From NCBI GenBank assembly GCA_019648995.1, contig BLXT01004186.1, forward strand, positions 589,736 through 611,217: a stretch of DNA of 21,482 nucleotides, written 5' to 3'. This document shows, piece after piece, positions 1 through 11,100 of this stretch. The notes beneath the pieces are model-generated. The model did no database searches and had not been told where the DNA came from. It worked only from the letters and a program-made list of their open reading frames with translations. The DNA comes from Plakobranchus ocellatus. Lineage: Eukaryota > Mollusca > Gastropoda > Plakobranchidae. How positions within the stretch are numbered: position 1 is the first letter of the stretch; each line of letters opens with the position of its first letter. A program made the translations under genes and the position numbers.

Positions 1-1733
1 AAAAAAAAAAAAAAAAAAAAAGCAAAGGCTGTGAACATATGGCCACATTTGTTTCTCTTATTTAGTAACATATTCTTTTTCAGGCTCTCCAATAGAACAT
101 TGGCTTTCTGGTGTGCTAATTTGACTCTTCGAGTGGCACAAAAATGATCATGAAATCTGCAGAAACCTTTTACACATTGTTAACCAGAAATCTGAGATCA
201 TCAGAAAAGGAAACAAGCTGAAAATTTCTGTTTTTCTCTCTTTCACACACACACACACACAAACACTAAATATATGAGCTTTAACTCTTTATATCCCTTT
301 GATCACTCTAAGCAACTCTATTTCATTGATTTGTAACTGAATTACTGTTGCAATCGCATGAACAATGCCACTCAAATTTAATCACTGAAATTAGAATGTG
401 TTACTGTTAGCGAACTGATAAGAACCTGACACTAGCATGATTTCAGGCACACATACACATACACCTACAAAAAATGTTGTTTTGATAACACTCACACCTA
501 GAAGTAGAAGACTGGAAACAAGCTGAATAGTTTTGGTTTTGTTTTGTTTTTTTCCCCTAATGGAATGCACAGACCACTTCCATAAAGTTCATTTTATCTA
601 TGATTTTCTTTATTCATATTCTTATCTGTACACAAGCAGAACTGAAATAATTATTATTTCACATACACGAACAATTACGCCATGTAGCTGAATGGAAGGT
701 CAAGAAACCAGAAGATTTTGCAAACCTTGATTAAGTAATTTTTCAACAACCTCCCTGGATTGCTCAATTGAAATATTCTTCGGACACCATTTTGTTTTGT
801 GTATTTCAGTTGCTATTATCTAAGGTTAATTTGACCATTAAAAGAGAATAAATTTTTATCATCCATCTAAATGCAAAGGTGGATAATTTTTGACAATGCT
901 CAACAAAAAATAAAAAGGGAGAAAAAAAAAAGTTACAGCACCTTCAACTTGAAAATTTCTTTTGAAACAAAGCACGAGGAATAAGCTGTACTATGTTCTG
1001 AATTAAACCTATCTAAAGTGAACTAGAGGCAACTACGATTATCAGACAGAAGTCCCTTCCTGTAGATTCGATTTGCTTTCTTTTCATTTCTTTGTTTCCG
1101 TATGCCTGTCTCTACAGCAAGGTCATTTCTGGCTTTCAAGCCCTCTGTCAGGCATGGGCACCAATGACAGGACTCAAACCCCTTACAGCTTTTCTATGGA
1201 TCTTAGAGCAAGTGCCATCAACACCTTTTAAAATTGTTATCGCAACTGACAAAAGTGAACTTAAAAAATCCCATATCTGTTGGCAAGACTGGGACAGATT
1301 CATGGGCTTTTTTCGCCTATAGAAATGAAAATTACTTAAGCTGATACATTGTGCTTATAACTCAATATGGCCCAAATGTGATTTGTGGTTGGCTTGCCTA
1401 GGTTACCTAACTTACACTTCACTTTCCAAATTCAGTGGATACACAACATTATTCAATCACAACATTTCTACTTGTCTAAATGGGGCCTTTAAAGATCGCT
1501 ATGGACAGAGGTGAACATAATTTAAAAAGTAGCCAGATCATCCATCTAAAAAAAATGCATGAATATATTCCATCAGAACTTACAATAAATTTAGACTCTA
1601 AAGCATTTTTTCAAAGACATAGGAGTTCTCTGACTCAAAGTAATCTCACAGATTACGACCAATCCATGCCACACATGGCCCTATAAAGTTACTTTCACTG
1701 ATTTGTACACTCAGTTTATCTCATTTATTTTTT
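1..1733. other. Non-coding AT-rich sequence downstream of the gene
   Basis: It opens with a 21-base A run (1-21), has a short CA microsatellite at 244-260 and many A/T homopolymers. Short open frames at 1092-1322 and 1480-1686 have no recognisable protein character. No RNA gene or coding exon was found. Confidence 0.6.
244..260. repeat. (CA)n microsatellite, 17 nt
   Basis: Perfect CA dinucleotide run beside TCTTTC sequence. It is short and probably of no functional note. Confidence 0.8.
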
Positions 1734-1953
1734 AGTCCCACCTTATTTTCCCAAACGCTCGGATATATACAGTCCAACCTTATTTTCCCGAATGCTTTGT
1801 TTATTTTATAGAGAAAAAGAGAGAGACAGTTCTTTAACACCAACATACTCAGCTGATGAAGTTAGATCTAGAAGCTTGGGTCCCCTTTAAATAAGTAGTG
1901 TCATTGTGTTTGGTAACTAATGACTGGACCTATTTTTCCGAGTGTTTGGGAAA
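1734..1953. repeat. Decayed DNA-transposon/MITE-like repeat with direct and inverted termini
   Basis: Two direct units of 29 bp start 37 bp apart (1734-1762 and 1771-1799) and match at 24 of 29 positions. Both contain ACCTTATTTTCCC. The first unit's TTTCCCAAACGCTCGG (1747-1762) recurs inverted at 1938-1953 with one mismatch in 16. A TA-CAGTCCAACC start at 1768-1779 recalls pogo/Tigger-type termini, which often carry repeated sub-terminal motifs. That family call is inference. No transposase is present. Confidence 0.35.
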
Positions 1954-4944
1954 TTAGCCACTTTGTATATAATATTTTATTTAGCAGCTGTGAAATGAAT
2001 GAAACAAACACTTTAAGCTAGGCTTATAATTCCTCTCTCCGTCTCAAAACAAGCATAGTAGTGGTAGATTGAAATCCATGGAGCAGGATTTCATTGTATG
2101 GCATATTACAAACTACATTTTGATAACAGCACTATTACTGTTAATTTGTAATTAACAAATTGTAATTGTTGAATTTACTGTTATTTGTAATTCCTCTGAT
2201 TCTCTCTATAATAAGACTGAAGCACTGATACCTTCAAATTTGAAACAGATTTTCATCTTTGAAATACATATTTTAACAAACTCATACCTATCCTCCTTGC
2301 CATAACGTATCTCTCTCAAGCAATCTCATTTTTGTTTTCTTTGTGACAACTCTGATAACTATAGCATCACACTTCGTTTGAGACCAATAGTTCTCATGGG
2401 AAATACCCAATATTCAAGACAAAACAATGCATACTATGGCCCACAGTTTAACCATGTATTGATTCTAACAATTTATGTCACCTATCCATACAAAATGAGT
2501 CATTTATCAGGAATCCGCCAACATAATACAAACCGAAATACCATTACTAAAGATAGTGACAAAGCTTTGGTGTTCTTTACAATTGCTTAGCTTGTAGATA
2601 TCTGTGCACAAAAAGTTTTTCAATATCTCTAGTCACCTTTGTTCACTCTGCTTTGTACCTCTGCTGGGCAACAGCCAACAAAACAATTCACTTTGTATGG
2701 TGGCATCTCTTATTGAGTACATCATATCACTTATTTTGAATAGGCCTTGAACATGATTAACAATAACTCAATGAGTTATTTTGTGTTTCTTTCAAAAAGG
2801 CCGTGTAAGCAAGCAAGCCAGATAGGGTACATTATGTGAGGCTTACAGAGCAAATGAAGTCACAAGACATGATTTTTGACAGTTTTGAGTTATAAGCATT
2901 ATTATAAATGTGTTTTATGAACTTAGAAGCTAAACTTTCATATGAAGAAAAAACAAAAAAAACATCAAAATTCTATGCAACTTTAAAAGCTGTCCATTTA
3001 TTATCTGTTTTGATTGAATAACAAGGTTTAAAAGCTCCTAGCGCAAAAATGTCCGCAGTGACTTGTGGTACACTTGCTCTTGTAGTCTTCCATAACAATC
3101 TTGTTAGGTTAATACAAAAGCTTGCAAAAATATAAAAGTAATAAAATAAAATGACATTACAAACGCAACAAATGGGTTTTGCAATTCATCTTACATTTGT
3201 AGGCTTACAGAGGCTTTACACATTTGTACATTGCTAGGAATTTGAGGCAATGGGCTTGATAAAAAATATCTAATGAACCATTTTTTTTTTTAAATGGAAT
3301 ATTTAGGGGAAAAAACAAAACACAAAACTGGAGCGCTAGCAGTCCCACAGAATCATCTGAGTTGCCGATCTATATGAATATATTGTAATCAAAACCTAAC
3401 ATAAAGAATCATAAAATTACCACCTTGCTTCATCTTAACAAAACTTACAGCATGTCCATATAAAGGTTTGCTCATTCTCAAAGAGAAATGATTTGTCACC
3501 ATGAAGATCAGCTACTAAAGTCATTTTCTGGTACTGCTTCACAAAATGATATCAGTTTTATGTGTGCAAGGTAAGGCAGCCCTACACAATTTCCATTACT
3601 AGACAGTAAAAAAAAAAAAAAAATTCTTTTTTAAACCAACATTAAAAAGTAAGTGAATTTTGAAGCCTGTGACCTGCTGGAACTTGAACCAAACAAAGCT
3701 CAATTAAGTGAGACCCTGAGACAAAAAGATTAAACGCTTGAGGAAACTTAAGGTAAGGAATTCAGACTCACAAGTTTCCTACATTCATGAACTCCTTTTT
3801 CTTGAGTTGATTGATACAAAAAAAATAATAAAAACCTCATAAATGTTTTGCCTTTTCAGTGTTTCAAAAACTCCCAGATTTGAAAATGATACAAATCAAC
3901 ATCTGCAACCAAAAGTATATGACACTGACACTGACAGAAGGTCAGGACTGTTGTACATTTGATTCTGTCCACCTATTAAGTTTTGCAAAACTTTTGTTTT
4001 GGAAGACTTTTTAAAAATTTCTGAATTTTAAGTGCCGTAAAGATTATCAGACCTTAAAAAGTAAATTAAGTGAGAGAGGGTTCTTTACAAAGCTTTGATT
4101 TAAAAAAACACAACTTGAAAGGCTCCATATGGAGGTGGGCAAAACATAGTGTATGTAGTGGACAAAAATCCACAACTACAACTGGCCTAACTTTTGCTTG
4201 ACCGTGCTGCATATTCTGTTCTCCGAAGATTACTCAAAATTCATTAATTTTTTTGTAGATAAAATAATACAAACCAGAATATCTAAAGAACACTTTCTGT
4301 TTACAAAAATGAGGTAAAGGCATCAAGACTTAATAAACATATCAGCCACAGTCCTTCTGCCAAAGTGTCATATATTCTAATGTAGATCAATATTGACTCT
4401 TGCAAAAATGACTGGTGCAAGGCTTGAAGCATTCAGACAAGCCCGTCATTGCAGACTGGCAGGGTAAAGATTTAAGTACTGTGACAATAAAAATCTATAG
4501 TAAAGCCAACTTCCACTGGGAATAGAAAACCATGGATATTGCCATCCACAGTGGACCATGACATTCAGATTGGATTACTCATGAAACTCTGGCTAATTTT
4601 TAAGGAATAAATTACCACACACAAAAAAAAAGTTTCTTAAAACTTTGAAAAAGATGGTTGTATAACTGAAGAAACAAAAAATGAAAAGAAAGGCACTATA
4701 TGAAAATTGCAGATGGTTAAGCCTGACATGTCAAGTTCCACTAAAAAATTTAAATTCTGGGTGCAGTAAAAATCTTTGAAAATTGACATAGAATGCCATT
4801 TAACATTGAAAGACAATTAACTAGTTAGGCATAGAAGAAATCAAACAAAAAGTTCTCTTGCTTTGTACAAGGACAGTAAAATGATACTAGCATCAACATA
4901 GGAGGTCAAACTAAATAGACATGACAAATAAATTTTTCTTAGGC
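1954..4944. other. Long AT-rich non-coding stretch, possibly part of a long 3' UTR
   Basis: No convincing exon, RNA gene or repeat family is seen. It contains scattered A/T runs (for example 3608-3623), small AT palindromes such as AATTTGT/ACAAATT near 2144-2162, and further AATAAA hexamers on the minus strand (for example 2997-3002). A short frame at 2378-2590 on the plus strand looks random. Confidence 0.5.
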
Positions 4945-5347
4945 CTTTTATGAATGAATATTCCTTTATTTCAATAAACACCACCTTGTGAGCTGGCTTG
5001 AATGATAACTGATATTACTATTCAGACAAAATTATGAAAGGTCACACCTTAATAAAGGACTGTCATGTAAAAACGAGAATTAATGTTTGCTGCTTTAATT
5101 TCAAGATACATTAAAATTTTTGGGAAGATATGAGAAATGACTTTGAACGTTCCTCCTTCTGAACTGCCACTAGGAAAATGTGCAAGGTTTGAAAGAGCTA
5201 TATATATGCAATTGATTTTCCTGCTTTGCTAGACACGAGTTTTAACTCTTTTTTTCAATAAGCAAATGCTTTAAGAGTGATATTTTCAATCACAAGATAT
5301 TCCTGCACTTCTTGGACTGATTACCATCACAAGTCTAAGAATGCCAG
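4945..5347 (-). other. 3' UTR (minimum, if the first poly(A) signal is used)
   Basis: AT-rich non-coding sequence follows the TAA stop, with no open frame of note on either strand. Its left limit is set only by the candidate AATAAA at 4965-4970. If that signal is not used, the UTR extends further left. Confidence 0.4.
4965..4970 (-). terminator. Candidate poly(A) signal AATAAA
   Basis: The coding strand reads AATAAAGGAATATTCATTCA about 380 nt after the stop codon, followed by a T/TG-rich stretch (TTTATTTGTCATG) that could be the downstream element. It is the first canonical hexamer I found beyond the stop. Others, for example at 2997-3002, would give a much longer 3' UTR, so the true 3' end is uncertain. 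Confidence 0.35.
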
Positions 5348-8173
5348 TTAAACTGCAGCTTTCTTGAAGGTGACCTGTTTCCCTGGATGCTTCTGTTGAA
5401 TGTGAGAGGCCACCTCTAGGGCTTTAAGGGTGAGAGGTGTGGGACAGTAGGGGCATTGGTACAGTGAACTGCTCCGCTTGTGGACACCTTTAGTAGGTCG
5501 GGGCGACACTATGCTAGCAGACGCTGAGGATGAGCTCAATGAGGTGACAGATGAAACTGAGGATGGTCTAGCTGTGAGGGGTGAGAGTAAGCTAGAGGAT
5601 TCAGCAGACATGCCATGGATAGGATGGGCGTTTGCAGTCGAAAAATCATCTCCACTCTGTAATGCCGTCTCTTGGCTTTGCTGCAATTGGTTATGTTGTT
5701 TATTGTGGACCCAAGCCTGGGGAGAGGCAGACATCGGCCGCTGCTCCCGTATTTGTGCATGCTGAGCCAAAAGCCGAGCTTGTTGCTGCTGATTCAGGAC
5801 CGCCCGCTGAAACATTTCTTGCCGGTGTGCCATCTGCTGCTCTTGTCTCTTCCGCTGAAATTGCTGAAGCTGCTGCAGCCTCAACAGTTTTTGTTTCACT
5901 TTCAGCTGTTGGTGAGGATCTTTTGGGAGCTGCCCTGAGTTTCCTCTTTGCTGTTGTTGATGCTGCTGCTTCAGAAGCATTAGCTCAAGCTGTTGCTTTT
6001 CTTTCAGAAGAGCAGTCTTGTCTGCTGTAGATTTTGGTCTTTGAGATGAGATGAAAGATGGAGAAGGAGTGCCGTCATATTGCATTTGACCCAGGCTGCT
6101 GCTGCTGCTATTACTTCCATGACTTTCAGCAGTTGAGAAAATTGATGGACCCGAGCTTACAGGTGATGCCGATTGCATGAAAGTATGCTGCTGTTGAGAA
6201 AAGGAGTATGAAGGGGCGTGTGGAGGAAGTAAGGCCTGAGAAATGACCATACCAGCTGGAAAACCCACTATCGGTCCTGGTATAAAACCAGCATTTAATG
6301 GTGTGGACACAGGAGGGAACACAGAGGGGATTACTGAGGGTGTGGAAAGTGGTGCTGGTCCAGAGGGTGAAGGGGAATGCAGAGGACCAAAAGTATTTGG
6401 GGAGTTTGTGTGGGGGGGCATAGGTTGCAAGTTAAAAATTTTGAATGCGTCAGGATTAGGCTCATTGTCAGGAAGATCTTCGAAAGCTGATGGTAATTTG
6501 TTTTGGATACTGCGATGTAGCTGTGACCAACTAGGAGCAACTGCTGATGTGTGGGCAATAACTGGCCCTCTGGAATCCTTTGTAGCTGAAGATTGGTGAG
6601 GTTTGTTTTTCATAGGTGCCTCTCGTCTTGTCACCAAGGATGATGCTGGAGATTGTCTTGGTCGAATTGTGGGAACATTGAGCACTGGAAGATATTTGGA
6701 AGAATTTGAGGGTGAACTTTTGGCCTGCTTATTCCCCATGTTGTTCTGCATACTCATCTGAGTCATGGCTGTTGACAAATCAAGCTGGCTTTTCCCCGAG
6801 GCCAACGATTTTTGTTGCTGTGGAGATAAAAAACTTAAGGCCGCAGCTGCAGGAACTGCATTACTATTGTTACCTGCGGAGGGAGATACCACAAGCTGTG
6901 GTGGGGCAGTTAGGGAGGAAGTGTCAAAAAGAGAGCTCGAGAAGTTTACTTGTGCAGGCCGAGGAGGATCAAAGCTGGCGGACCCTGGTACTCTGGCTGG
7001 GCTTTTTATGGTCATATGAGCGGGCGGAGCAGGGACGACAGGGGCTGGAATGGCAGGAGCATCAGAAGCTGGACTAACTGTCTGTTGCGCACAAGATGTC
7101 AGGTCCAATGGAGCGCTGGTGCCGTCCTCTACACCAACAGTTGGTGCAGATACTTTAGCTATTGCTGGGCTGGTAGCAGCAGGAAGAGACCCTGTAGAAT
7201 CTTTAGTTGTTGCAATGGAAGTGGCTTTGGAAGAGTTACTTGTTTCAGGGCAGGAGGAATTTGCATTGTCCAATTGCTTTTCAATATATTTTCCTCCTTT
7301 CGAGATACATTTAAGCACACTAAACAGATTCTTAGGTACCGACACGTGTACCTTATCAGTCTCTACTTCAGAACGATGCACAGTGAGTGAATGTTGTGAT
7401 ATTTCCTCCAGATCTTTGCTTTTAAAGCTCTGGCATACAGGGCACACAAATTCAAAAAGATCACCATGTGCTTCGTTCAGATGCTCATAGACACTGGCTA
7501 AGGAAGTCATCTTTAAGCTGCAATATGTACAAGTGTGTATGTCCTCTTCAAGGACAAGGCGACTGCCCACACGTATGCATTCTGGGCCAGCTGGAAGCAC
7601 CATAGCCTCAACAAACTGCTTTGCCTTCGCCGATAAGGCGATTTCATTTCTGCCTGTCTTATCAGGGTGGTTCTTACGGATATGAGACCTCAATTGCTTT
7701 TGAGTTACAAAACTTTCTGGTTGACTCGAGGGGACACCTGCAAGAGAGCTTGTAGTCGAGATTTTGCAATAAGGGCAAGAAAAACAGCCCATATGTGGAT
7801 GCTTTGCTTTCAGATGCTTGACCATCATGAGGAGATAGGGTGTGTGGACTCGACATGCACTACACTTGTAAGATAGAGGTAAACCTCCCGCAGGCTGATT
7901 TGGTGCAGCCACTGCTGCAGACGATGATGGCCCTTGCATCCTAGCGTGGGATGATGTTGGCAAAGATGGTGAAGAGATAGCTGTGGTTGACTGTTTGGGT
8001 GATGATGCACATGGCAATGAAGTCTCAACAGAAGAGATCACTGCAAGAGAGGATGATGAAGCTGAAGTTGAGGTTTGTTGCGGTGGACTTGCTGTTTGTT
8101 CAGAAACTGCTGCTTCATCCAGTGGCCTATCGAGCAGAGCACTCTCTCCTTTTCCAGCTTGCTCATCAGGCAC
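5348..8173 (-). CDS. Exon 5 (terminal): zinc fingers 5-9, CtBP-type motifs, Gln-rich segment
   Basis: The acceptor is TTTCTAG at 8174-8180, so the exon starts at 8173 with GTG, read as an internal Val in phase 0 and not as a start. It encodes residues ~2326-3266 and ends at TAA 5350-5348. Fingers 5 and 6 (7799-7870, 7667-7783) and fingers 7 and 8 (7466-7537, 7376-7450) form two pairs. Finger 9 (5387-5461) lies 13 residues from the C-terminus. Finger 6 has 27 residues between its second Cys and first His, about double the norm. PLDLT (7097-7111) and QLDLS (6773-6787) resemble CtBP-binding sites. Residues ~3040-3140 (5729-6031) are Gln/Leu/Lys-rich and probably helical or coiled-coil. Between these lies Pro/Ser-rich disordered sequence. 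Open reading frames on the opposite strand here are compositional shadows. Confidence 0.9.
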   Translation of the reverse strand: MPDEQAGKGESALLDRPLDEAAVSEQTASPPQQTSTSASSSSLAVISSVETSLPCASSPKQSTTAISSPSLPTSSHARMQGPSSSAAVAAPNQPAGGLPLSYKCSACRVHTPYLLMMVKHLKAKHPHMGCFSCPYCKISTTSSLAGVPSSQPESFVTQKQLRSHIRKNHPDKTGRNEIALSAKAKQFVEAMVLPAGPECIRVGSRLVLEEDIHTCTYCSLKMTSLASVYEHLNEAHGDLFEFVCPVCQSFKSKDLEEISQHSLTVHRSEVETDKVHVSVPKNLFSVLKCISKGGKYIEKQLDNANSSCPETSNSSKATSIATTKDSTGSLPAATSPAIAKVSAPTVGVEDGTSAPLDLTSCAQQTVSPASDAPAIPAPVVPAPPAHMTIKSPARVPGSASFDPPRPAQVNFSSSLFDTSSLTAPPQLVVSPSAGNNSNAVPAAAALSFLSPQQQKSLASGKSQLDLSTAMTQMSMQNNMGNKQAKSSPSNSSKYLPVLNVPTIRPRQSPASSLVTRREAPMKNKPHQSSATKDSRGPVIAHTSAVAPSWSQLHRSIQNKLPSAFEDLPDNEPNPDAFKIFNLQPMPPHTNSPNTFGPLHSPSPSGPAPLSTPSVIPSVFPPVSTPLNAGFIPGPIVGFPAGMVISQALLPPHAPSYSFSQQQHTFMQSASPVSSGPSIFSTAESHGSNSSSSSLGQMQYDGTPSPSFISSQRPKSTADKTALLKEKQQLELMLLKQQHQQQQRGNSGQLPKDPHQQLKVKQKLLRLQQLQQFQRKRQEQQMAHRQEMFQRAVLNQQQQARLLAQHAQIREQRPMSASPQAWVHNKQHNQLQQSQETALQSGDDFSTANAHPIHGMSAESSSLLSPLTARPSSVSSVTSLSSSSASASIVSPRPTKGVHKRSSSLYQCPYCPTPLTLKALEVASHIQQKHPGKQVTFKKAAV

Positions 8174-11100
8174 CTAGAAATATTAAATGTTAACAAATAA
8201 AATGACTGCAAATTTCATTTCCTTCAAGGCTGGCAATACATGTTTTACAAAAAGGACAATTTTATTTTCCTAAATATTAGCAAAGTATGTTTTAAAAAAA
8301 AATGCCAGTTGTATTTTCCTACAGGCTGACAATACCTGCTTTAAAATAATAAAACTGCCTATATCATTGTCATCAACCCAAATCAAAAATTAAAATATGT
8401 GATGCCTTTGAGAGAAAGCTCAAACCACATTAGAAAACAGAAAAGAAGGGAGAAAAGATAGAAGTTAAAACAAGCTTTATCAAGAGACCTGAACCAATAC
8501 ACTTTGATCTTACATCAACCTTTCTTTATTTTATTTTTTTTTTTTTTGCACGAATAAATCAAGATATGTTGAAAGTTGCATCAATGTTTTAAAGAAAAAA
8601 AAAAGTGAAAGCCTACTGAAGGCAAAAAAAGCGGTTGAAAATTGAGGTGGATTGTATCAATACCTTTCAATTAATACTTGAGGAAGCATAAAACTGACAA
8701 AGTGCAAGAGTGGTGATAGAAGAATGTTTGGAGGAAGATTTGCATTTTTGTGCTTTACTTAATGTATTTTCACCCTATGTCTACATTTGTATGCTTATTT
8801 CTAAACATGAAAACCCCTATGCCTTGGCCTAATAAAAACAAAATTGATCACATTAAGGTGTATTTAATGTGGTGAATTCAATCCAACAAAGTGATTAACA
8901 TTCTCTGCCTCATTTAAATTCAAAAATTAAATCTGAGCTAAAATAGATCACAAATGAAAAAAGTAAGTGTGCAAATAACCCAAGTAACCCAACCTTTTTT
9001 TGCTTCCTTCAAACAATGTCTGAAATCTCCTGTCTTTTCATAGAGATCTGCCTCCTATTTTAACCATTGATGCAAAACTCTTCAAGTAATGCAGTTCTGC
9101 CTTTACATTAAAGGAATACAGAATAATCCAGATTGGACTTGCTACAGCAACCCCTCTCCTATTTTAACCATTGATGTAAAACTCTTCAAGTAATGCAGTT
9201 CTGCCCTCATATTAAAGAAATAAAGAATGTTTCAGATTGGACTTGCTACAGCGATCTCTCTCCTATTCTAACCATTGATGTAAAACTCTTCAAGTAATGC
9301 AGTTCTGCCCTTATATTAAAGAAATAAAGAATGTTCCAGATTGGACTTGCTACAGCGATCTCTCTCCTATTCTAACCATTGCAAAACTCAAGTAATGCAG
9401 TTCTGCCCTTATATTAAAGGAACAAAGAATGTTCCAGGTGAGATTTGCTACATTGGGAATCTCATTAAGTATCTCAAAACAAACATTCATACCATTTTGT
9501 CTTATAAGAGAAATATTTTTTGCCTACCTTTTCCTCCTCCTGAAATTTGTCAGCATTGCTGAGACTGACTACTTGTACAATTTTGAGCCCTGAACTGGCG
9601 CTTGCATCTTCATCTGCACTAACAACTTGGGCACCTGGAATTGCTTCGGCATTGCTGCAATCAAAACAAAGTTAAATTAGTTTCAATGATTTTTATTCAA
9701 CCACAAAATTCAAAAAGTAGCAAATAACAGTCTCCAGGGACATTCAGATTTTAGAGCACAATTGGGTAACCAGCAATCTTTGATAGCCTTTCGAAAACGA
9801 AGACAAATACTCAGAAATAAGCATCTCCAATTCCATGCCATGAAATTTGACACTTCTGGTCTAGACAGAATTGAAATGTATAGCAGTCCCAAATATGACT
9901 GGAATTGTGGTTCTTGATGAATGATTTTAAATGAAAACCATTAAACAGAGGACTGAAAACTACCCACTTCTCTATGTGGAGAACTTTCTAAGCATTGGGA
10001 ATTTTACTTCTTTCCTTAAATATTTTGATTGATCTCAGTGACACAGACCAGCTACTCAATCATTTTGTGAGACTGCTAAGTTAAACAACAAATTATGACC
10101 ATCTTCACTAAAAAATGAGCCTGAAAAAAAAAACTCGTCTTTTCTCATAGACTTGAGAATGGGGAATTCCTTTCCTAATTCAACAATTTATAGGACCAAT
10201 ATGCATGCTTCATTTAGAGGGAAACATATTTTATTGTCAACTTTTGAAATATTAACCCAGAGCAAAAGCATCACGAATTAATCAATAGAGCTTTTGATCT
10301 TTGACTGTACTGGATTAAAAATCTGGCATAGAAATGAGAAAATATTTAATATCCAAACTTCTAGGCAGACCTCTCCGAATAGTTTGCTTTGAAAAGCAGC
10401 TCAGGGTTCAATAGATTAAAAACCTAGCCTCTATGCATGTTCAGTATTTCTCCCCTCCAATCTATCAAAGTATTAAGTTACTTTAGGCTTTACTATCAAA
10501 CTCAAGTCAGAGGTAGAGTACTGATACCCATTGTTTGACATAAAAAAAAAAAAACACTTGTCACACTCGGGTACTTTAGAGATGTCATTTTGTCAAATTT
10601 TAAGTAGGGATTTTTTTTTGTTTTTTTTTTAATCAAAAAGGATTCTTTCAAATGTTAATATGTGATGAATGATTCAAATGTCTTTTGTATCTAATTATTA
10701 TCATTACATCATATCATTAAAGAAACACTATCACTTCAAAAACTCATCTTTTAATAAACCAAACTGATAAGCTGAAAAAGACTATAGTAGATAGATAGGA
10801 ATAAACCATTTCAATTTTCAATTTATAATATCATTTATAAACTTTGGTTGAGGTAAAAAGTGGTAGACAATCATTTTAACAGAAAATTTAGCTTACCATG
10901 TGGATGTGGGAGAGAGGAAAACTTGACGATGAATTAAAATCATTTTCATAATAAAAGTGAATCTGTAATTCANNNNNNNNNNNNNNNNNNNNNNNNNNNN
11001 NNNNNNNNNNNNNNNNNNNNNNNNNNNNNNNNNNNNNNNNNNNNNNNNNNNNNNNNNNNNNNNNNNNNNNNNNNNNNNNNNNNNNNNNNNNNNNNNNNNN

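Noticed and set aside
1150..1230. Possible tRNA-derived element on the minus strand (GGGGTTTGAGTCC resembling a B box, with a TGGCACTTGCT resembling an A box upstream)
   Set aside because: The T-arm stem does not pair properly and no acceptor stem closes. Too degenerate to call a tRNA or SINE.
1092..1322. 76-codon frame on the plus strand
   Set aside because: It starts without ATG and has no protein-like periodicity or recognisable domain. It lies in AT-rich flanking DNA.
3661..3720. GGTTCAAGTTCC on the minus strand as a tRNA B box
   Set aside because: It is off the consensus at the conserved C and no cloverleaf can be drawn around it.
6243..6599. 118-codon Gly/Glu-rich frame on the plus strand
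   Set aside because: Antisense shadow of the Pro/Ser-rich part of exon 5, with no independent signals.
8173..8173. GTG at the start of exon 5 as a translation start
   Set aside because: A splice acceptor precedes it directly and exon 4 joins in phase 0, so GTG is an internal Val codon.
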